DNA from: Tannerella sp. | Lineage (GTDB): Bacteria; Bacteroidota; Bacteroidia; Bacteroidales; Tannerellaceae | Length of the DNA: 9,026 nt | Reading direction: 5' to 3' | Assembly: GCA_031277235.1 (NCBI GenBank) | Contig: JAITMT010000079.1 | Location: forward strand, 1 to 9,026 | Shown: one piece after another, positions 5,605-9,026 of the stretch | Layout of the letters: each line of letters begins with the position of its first letter | Numbering within the stretch: position 1 is the stretch's first letter | Translations under genes and position numbers: made by a program | The notes under the pieces: generated by a model | Databases searched by the model: none | Told to the model about the DNA's origin: nothing | The model's input: only the letters and a program-made list of their open reading frames with translations

Positions 5605-6638
5605 AGCGATAATAGTATTAACGAATGTGATTTATTTTTATAATGATTGTACAGTAAAATATTTTTTACGCCGTTGATCTCCTTTTCGCCATTTTTGAGC
5701 AGAAAAGCAGGTATTTTGTTGTTTTTCAAGCATTTGGCGGCAGCGTAAACCGCCAAAGCCGAAGAAGACAGCGACTCGCCAAAAACAGACTTGTATTGTA
5801 CAACAGGCGTATCCTCTAAAACATTGTTTATAAAATGATTATAAGCGTCGTCATTCGCCGAAACCGTGTTGAGTCCGACAAATACGGCGTCTATATCCGA
5901 AATTTCACAGCCCGTTTTTTCAAGAATTTCATTTACAGACTGTTTAAGTCGCTCAGCGCTTGGGCGATACAGCAATTCTACCGCCTTGATTTCACAAAGG
6001 GAATTTATGTCTTTTTTATTCGTAAGCGCCATGGAAACAGCAGATTCCGAAGCAAAACATCTTCTTTTATCATTTTCCGGCTGGAAATCCCAAACGCCCA
6101 ATCTGCCGAAGAAAATATAATAATCATCGGTCAATTCTTCATAACTTCCTAACAACAAATTGTTTACCCGATTATTTTGAAACTGTATCATCGCATCAAA
6201 CAGGGCATGTTCAAACGATACGCCCCTGTGTACAAACGTGTTATTGTATCCGTGACATTTCAGTTCGATGGCTATCGTGGAACTCAAAATATTATGCGTA
6301 GATTGCATAAAATAAGTCGGTTGCAAAAACTGCTCGTGATTTTCCGAGATGGACGACAGAAATTTTTCCGTATTTTCGATGCAACCCAGCCCCGTTCCGC
6401 TGACGATGGCGTCCGGAATCTCGACGTTGGCGTCCTTCAATGTTTTTTTCGACAAAACGACCGCGCGTTTCAGCAAATTACACATTCTGCGCGATTGTAA
6501 CGGCGACAGATATTGCTTGAAATCAGGGTCTTGAAAGTGCACCCGACTTTCCGTGTGGAAAACGGGATTCTCAAACCATTCATCCGTAAGTGGCTGCTGT
6601 ACTGAAATTTGATTGGCTGACTGTATGAAAATTGACAT
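5598..6638 (-). CDS. Ketosynthase-like chain-length-factor-type protein (triad absent)
   Basis: This is a 346-residue thiolase-fold protein. The ATG at 6638 is chosen over an in-frame TTG at 6653 because MSIFIQSANQISVQQP is the expected first strand and turn of this subfamily. Comparison with the neighbouring ketosynthase gives three changes. The T-A-C-S-S-S nucleophile loop becomes T-F-V-H-R-G-V-S (about 134-141), with Gly139 roughly at the Cys place. The H-G-T-G-T loop becomes G-L-N-T-V-S (255-260). The K-x-x-x-G-H loop becomes K-S-V-F-G-E (283-288), so the Lys is kept and the His is Glu. All three catalytic residues are therefore lost, as in the chain length factors of type II polyketide synthases and the ApeC-type partner of aryl polyene systems. 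It likely forms a heterodimer with the preceding ketosynthase and shapes the product tunnel. It starts 17 bp after that gene and overlaps the next. Confidence 0.8.
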   Translation of the reverse strand: MSIFIQSANQISVQQPLTDEWFENPVFHTESRVHFQDPDFKQYLSPLQSRRMCNLLKRAVVLSKKTLKDANVEIPDAIVSGTGLGCIENTEKFLSSISENHEQFLQPTYFMQSTHNILSSTIAIELKCHGYNNTFVHRGVSFEHALFDAMIQFQNNRVNNLLLGSYEELTDDYYIFFGRLGVWDFQPENDKRRCFASESAVSMALTNKKDINSLCEIKAVELLYRPSAERLKQSVNEILEKTGCEISDIDAVFVGLNTVSANDDAYNHFINNVLEDTPVVQYKSVFGESLSSSALAVYAAAKCLKNNKIPAFLLKNGEKEINGVKNILLYNHYKNKSHSLILLSLC

Positions 6639-6655
6639 TTTTTTGAAGTTCAAAG

Positions 6656-7852
6656 TTAATCGGGTTTCGAGATGATAATTGCCGAATTGTTACCGCCGAA
6701 ACCGAAGGAATTGGACAGTACGTTTTTAATATATCCTTTTGGTTTTGAATCTGTTACAGGTGAAAAAGCGAGTTCTTCGATTTGATGGCTGAAATTCAGA
6801 TTGACGGGCAAAAAGTTATGCTCAATGGCAAGCAGCGAAATAATCGCTTCAATGCTGCCCGCCGCGCTGGTCGTGTGCCCGGTATAGGCTTTGACGGAGG
6901 AAACCGGCGGTATCCTGTCTCCGAAAAGCCGCATGATGGCAATGCCTTCCGTCAAGTCGTTATTGGGAGTTCCCGTTCCGTGAGCATTCAGATAATCAAT
7001 ATCTTCCAATTTTAATTTTGCATCTTCAAGAGCGCCTTTCATCGCCAAATAGGGACCTTCTCCGTTGTCCGACGTGGCTGTCGCATGAAAAGCATCGCAT
7101 GCATTGAAATATCCTGATATTCTGCCTATTGGCTCGACATTTCTTTTACGGGCGTTTTCCGTCGATTCCAAAACGACAAAACCCGCGCCTTCGCCCAAAT
7201 TGATGCCTGCACGGTCGCGGTCGAACGGCTTGCAAATCTCTCTGTCCAAGATCATTAGCGTATTGAAACCGTTTACGTGATAGCGCGACAGACATTCGCA
7301 GCCGCCCGCCACCACAACATCCGCTTCGCCCGTTTTAATCAGGTCTGCACCCATCATAATCGTGTTAGCCGATGAAGAACAAGCCGTTACAATCGTCGAA
7401 ACCATACTGAAACCGCCGAAATAATCGGCAATCTGTTCGGTGCAGGCGCCGCAATCGTTCAGGTCAATATAGTCATTTTTCGAGTTACCATGCAGAAAAT
7501 CATCGTAATACTCTTCCGCCCTATCCATTCCTCCCACCGTAATTCCGGAAAGAAACGCCACTTTCAAACCGGAGCGGTTTTCCAGTTTTGCCTGTTTCAG
7601 CGCCTCCGCAACGGCGGGAATTGCGAGTAGCGAAGAACGAATATACGCCTCCGACGGCGTAATATGCAGCATTTCACGCAGTTCGTCATTGCTGTATTTC
7701 ACTTCGCCGACGGGAAAATCGGTGTGCGACGTCCGCAGATATTTGATGGGTTCCATGCCGGAGCGTTGATTGACAAAGGCTTGATAGGTAGCCTCTTTCC
7801 CAACTCCCAACGCAGAAATAATTCCCGCTCCCGTAATGACTATTTCCTTCAT
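6656..7852 (-). CDS. Beta-ketoacyl-ACP synthase, FabF type (catalytic)
   Basis: This 398-residue ketosynthase performs decarboxylative condensation of malonyl-ACP with an acyl-ACP chain. It is full length and all signature residues are present: the nucleophile Cys158 in T-A-C-S-S-S, His291 in H-G-T-G-T-P, Lys321 and His326 in K-A-Y-T-G-H-T-T-S-A-A-G, and the late G-F-G-G-N-N-S-A loop. The N-terminus V-I-T-G-A-G-I-I-S-A-L-G is standard for FabF. Its ATG overlaps the stop of the ACP gene by four bases (ATGA at 7852-7849), and a triad-less ketosynthase-like gene follows it. This is the arrangement of a KS/CLF pair, as in the ApeO-ApeC heterodimer of aryl polyene synthesis. Housekeeping FabF is less likely because of these neighbours and the absence of fabD/fabG. 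Substrate and chain length cannot be read from the sequence. Confidence 0.9.
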   Translation of the reverse strand: MKEIVITGAGIISALGVGKEATYQAFVNQRSGMEPIKYLRTSHTDFPVGEVKYSNDELREMLHITPSEAYIRSSLLAIPAVAEALKQAKLENRSGLKVAFLSGITVGGMDRAEEYYDDFLHGNSKNDYIDLNDCGACTEQIADYFGGFSMVSTIVTACSSSANTIMMGADLIKTGEADVVVAGGCECLSRYHVNGFNTLMILDREICKPFDRDRAGINLGEGAGFVVLESTENARKRNVEPIGRISGYFNACDAFHATATSDNGEGPYLAMKGALEDAKLKLEDIDYLNAHGTGTPNNDLTEGIAIMRLFGDRIPPVSSVKAYTGHTTSAAGSIEAIISLLAIEHNFLPVNLNFSHQIEELAFSPVTDSKPKGYIKNVLSNSFGFGGNNSAIIISKPD

Positions 7853-8106
7853 TTCGTCCTGTTTGCCTGGATGTATTCAGCCATTGTGCGCACAGATTTG
7901 AAAATTTCCTTGCCTTGCGAGGGGTCTTTTAACTTGATACCGTAATTCTTTTCGAGTAGTACGATAAGTTCCAGAGCATCAATAGAATCCAGTCCCAACC
8001 CTTCGCCGAAAAGCATTGCATCGTCGGTAATATCTTCCGGTTTAACGTCTTCGAGATTCAACACTCTGATAATTTCGTTTTTTAATCCTACAATCAATTC
8101 TTCCAT
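7849..8106 (-). CDS. Acyl carrier protein
   Basis: This is an 85-residue acidic carrier protein. The phosphopantetheine site is G-L-G-L-D-S-I-D-A-L-E-L with Ser41, close to the canonical D-S-L/I-D motif. The flanking helices (EELIVGLKNEIIRVLNLED and L-L-E-K-N-Y-G-I-K-L-K) have the ordinary four-helix ACP layout and length. It would carry the growing acyl or polyene chain between the operon's ketosynthase and dehydratase. Its start lies four bases after the stop of the short ketosynthase-like gene, and its stop overlaps the ketosynthase start (ATGA), so translation is probably coupled. The sequence I-T-D-D-A-M-L-F-G-E-G before the site resembles ACPs of aryl polyene clusters more than AcpP, but this is an impression. 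A second ACP, common in such clusters, is not in the window. Confidence 0.92.
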   Translation of the reverse strand: MEELIVGLKNEIIRVLNLEDVKPEDITDDAMLFGEGLGLDSIDALELIVLLEKNYGIKLKDPSQGKEIFKSVRTMAEYIQANRTK

Positions 8107-8110
8107 TCTT

Positions 8111-8746
8111 TTATATTTTGTGGTTTATATATAAGTTATTAATATTCTTTGCATTCAATTGAAAATTTCCGGCTTCTTCATTTTTCACACACAGCAACAT
8201 CATACTGCACAGCGTTTTAGCCTCCATATCCACTTCCAGCCATCCCGCAAGCAAACTGTTCATTCCCGAAAAAGTCATTGTTGCATCAATGGTTTGATAT
8301 ATTGTATCTGCCTGAAAATCAGGTAATACATAAAAGCAGGTTTCGCCGTATATTTTGTTCCGGATAGCAATCTCGCCGGTAACGATATTGGGCAACGTAT
8401 AGACAAAATCGGCGGGCGAAGGGAAAAAATCGGCGCCGTCCTGAATCGTCTTCTGAAAAATGGCATCGGCATTGAGCGATGAACTGCTGTTGAAGAGGAT
8501 TATGCCCATATCTTCCTTCGGCGTCTCCCTTTCCGATGCGGGAAGCAACAATTCGGACGACAGAAAACCGAGTTTCGACAGCAAATCCATTTTATAAAAC
8601 TTGCGGTATTCGACGCCGGAATGAACGTATAGGGACGACAAAAAATCATGCATAATAAACTCATTGCGAGCATATTCGTAATACAGTTTGCCATCCTGCA
8701 CAACCCGTTCGGGAGTGATGTTGCAATATGATTGAATATAGTTCAT
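8111..8746 (-). CDS. Short ketosynthase-like (N-terminal-domain-only) protein, first gene of operon
   Basis: This is a 211-residue protein. The ATG at 8746 is chosen because M-N-Y-I-Q-S-Y-C-N-I-T-P-E matches the first strand of ketosynthase-like proteins; the longer frame to 8875 would run into the neighbouring barrel gene. Ketosynthase-like landmarks follow in order: a helix Y-R-K-F-Y-K-M-D-L-L-S-K-L-G, the strand M-G-I-I-L-F-N-S-S-S-S (80-90), then P-A-D-F-V-Y-T-L-P-N-I-V-T-G-E-I-A-I (111-128), G-E-T-C-F-Y-V (134-140) and L-L-A-G-W-L-E-V (165-172). This recalls the Ketoacyl-synt_2 type annotated as 3-oxoacyl-ACP synthase in aryl polyene clusters. The nucleophile loop has no T-A-C-S motif and the whole C-terminal half, with the catalytic His residues, is missing. 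A catalytic role is therefore doubtful; a structural or chain-initiation partner is possible. Confidence 0.65.
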   Translation of the reverse strand: MNYIQSYCNITPERVVQDGKLYYEYARNEFIMHDFLSSLYVHSGVEYRKFYKMDLLSKLGFLSSELLLPASERETPKEDMGIILFNSSSSLNADAIFQKTIQDGADFFPSPADFVYTLPNIVTGEIAIRNKIYGETCFYVLPDFQADTIYQTIDATMTFSGMNSLLAGWLEVDMEAKTLCSMMLLCVKNEEAGNFQLNAKNINNLYINHKI

Positions 8747-8754
8747 AAAAGGTG

Positions 8755-8762
8755 CAAATGTA
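8755..8762 (-). promoter_or_regulatory. Putative -7 box (TACATTTG) of the ketosynthase operon
   Basis: On the minus strand TACATTTG matches the Bacteroidota -7 consensus TAnnTTTG. No clear TTTG is found 19-21 nt upstream, so the -33 element is weak. The box ends only eight bases before the ATG at 8746, so transcription would begin at or within a few bases of the start codon. Confidence 0.45.
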
Positions 8763-8821
8763 CGGAAAATTTTTGAAAAACACCTTAAAATGCAATTTTT
8801 CACTCCGAAAAGAAGCAGGGG

Positions 8822-8860
8822 AAAAACGGACGGGCGGCTTGGGCTTTCATAATTCCGCCC
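8822..8860 (-). terminator. Possible terminator of the upstream barrel gene
   Basis: On the minus strand GGGCGG (8860-8855) can pair with CCGCCC (8837-8832) across a 17-nt loop, and five T residues follow at 8826-8822 after a short GTCCG gap. The stem spans the stop codon of the outer-membrane barrel gene. The loop is long and the T-tract short and displaced, so this is tentative. Confidence 0.3.
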
Positions 8861-9026
8861 CGAATCTCGAAGCATCCGGTTCCTGATACGTTTTGTCGTA
8901 GCCGCCTAATTTGAATGTGAATGAGAGGGTTACGGCTCGTGCGTCGGGAATGATATTCATTCTCAGATTTTGCGTGTCGTATTTCATGACCATGTCCGGC
9001 GTCCAACTGTTGAACAGGTCGGTTCC
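8847..9026 (-). CDS. C-terminus of an outer-membrane beta-barrel (TonB-receptor type) protein
   Basis: The minus-strand frame is open from the window edge to a TGA at 8849-8847, giving the last 59 residues of a gene that starts outside. The segment reads L-F-N-S-W-T-P-D-M-V-M-K-Y-D-T, then R-M-N-I-I-P-D-A-R-A-V-T-L-S-F-T-F-K-L-G-G-Y, and ends F-G-A-E-L. The strand V-T-L-S-F-T-F-K-L-G-G-Y is the typical final transmembrane strand of Bacteroidota TonB-dependent receptors and OMP_b-brl_3 barrels, preceded by the usual 'R-x-x-x-x-P-D' turn. The plug and most of the barrel are not visible, so the ligand is unknown. It points the same way as the ketosynthase operon but is 100 bp upstream of it, with a possible terminator and a -7 box between, so it is probably a separate unit. 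Confidence 0.75.
   Translation of the reverse strand, partial: GTDLFNSWTPDMVMKYDTQNLRMNIIPDARAVTLSFTFKLGGYDKTYQEPDASRFGAEL

Noticed and set aside
8747..8875. Longer N-terminus for the short ketosynthase-like protein (start at 8875)
   Set aside because: The extra 43 residues overlap the end of the barrel gene, cross the -7 box and are not ketosynthase-like, while M-N-Y-I-Q-S at 8746 fits the family start.

Overview
The window looks like a chromosomal segment of a member of the Bacteroidota, most likely Bacteroidales. The evidence is a promoter matching the Bacteroidota sigma-factor consensus (TTTG, 20 nt, TAnnTTTG), a second TAnnTTTG box, weak or absent Shine-Dalgarno sequences, and the families present: a DUF3108 protein, an Ig-like lipoprotein of the Big_5 type, the C-terminal strand of a TonB-receptor-type barrel, and an aryl-polyene-like ketosynthase operon. 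The genus cannot be read from the sequence.

Layout. From 1 to 369 (+) is the 3' end of a gene whose product ends in a winged-helix domain. It converges on a two-gene minus-strand unit at 391-3543: a lipoprotein with Ig-like and carboxypeptidase-regulatory-like domains, then a secreted DUF3108 protein. A clear Bacteroidota promoter at 3563-3594 precedes that unit. From 8746 down to 3650 runs a tight minus-strand operon of eight genes: a short ketosynthase-like protein, an acyl carrier protein (ACP), a complete FabF-type ketosynthase, a ketosynthase-like chain-length-factor-type protein, a four-helix ArnE/SMR-like membrane protein, a LolA-like periplasmic carrier, a LolB/DUF3261-like lipoprotein and a FabZ/ApeI-like hotdog dehydratase. 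At 8847-9026 (-) is the C-terminus of an outer-membrane beta-barrel protein.

How the genes work together (inference). ACP carries the growing chain. The catalytic ketosynthase, probably paired with the triad-less partner, condenses extender units, and the hotdog enzyme dehydrates. The LolA-like and lipoprotein pair, perhaps with the small membrane protein, would carry the finished lipid or its glycolipid form to the outer membrane. This matches the logic of aryl polyene/flexirubin clusters. However, no ketoreductase, acyl- or aryl-activating enzyme, acyltransferase or MMPL exporter is present here, so these would have to come from elsewhere or the product differs.

The most unusual DNA is inside the Ig-like lipoprotein gene. 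An in-frame array of seven 21-bp units, each made of three 7-mers (GGTTCAA family), is followed at once by an inverted arm of TTGAACC 7-mers. A separate 8-bp tandem repeat lies in the signal-peptide region of the same gene. No RNA genes, CRISPR arrays, insertion sequences or origins were seen, and no gene-free stretch exceeds about 110 bases.
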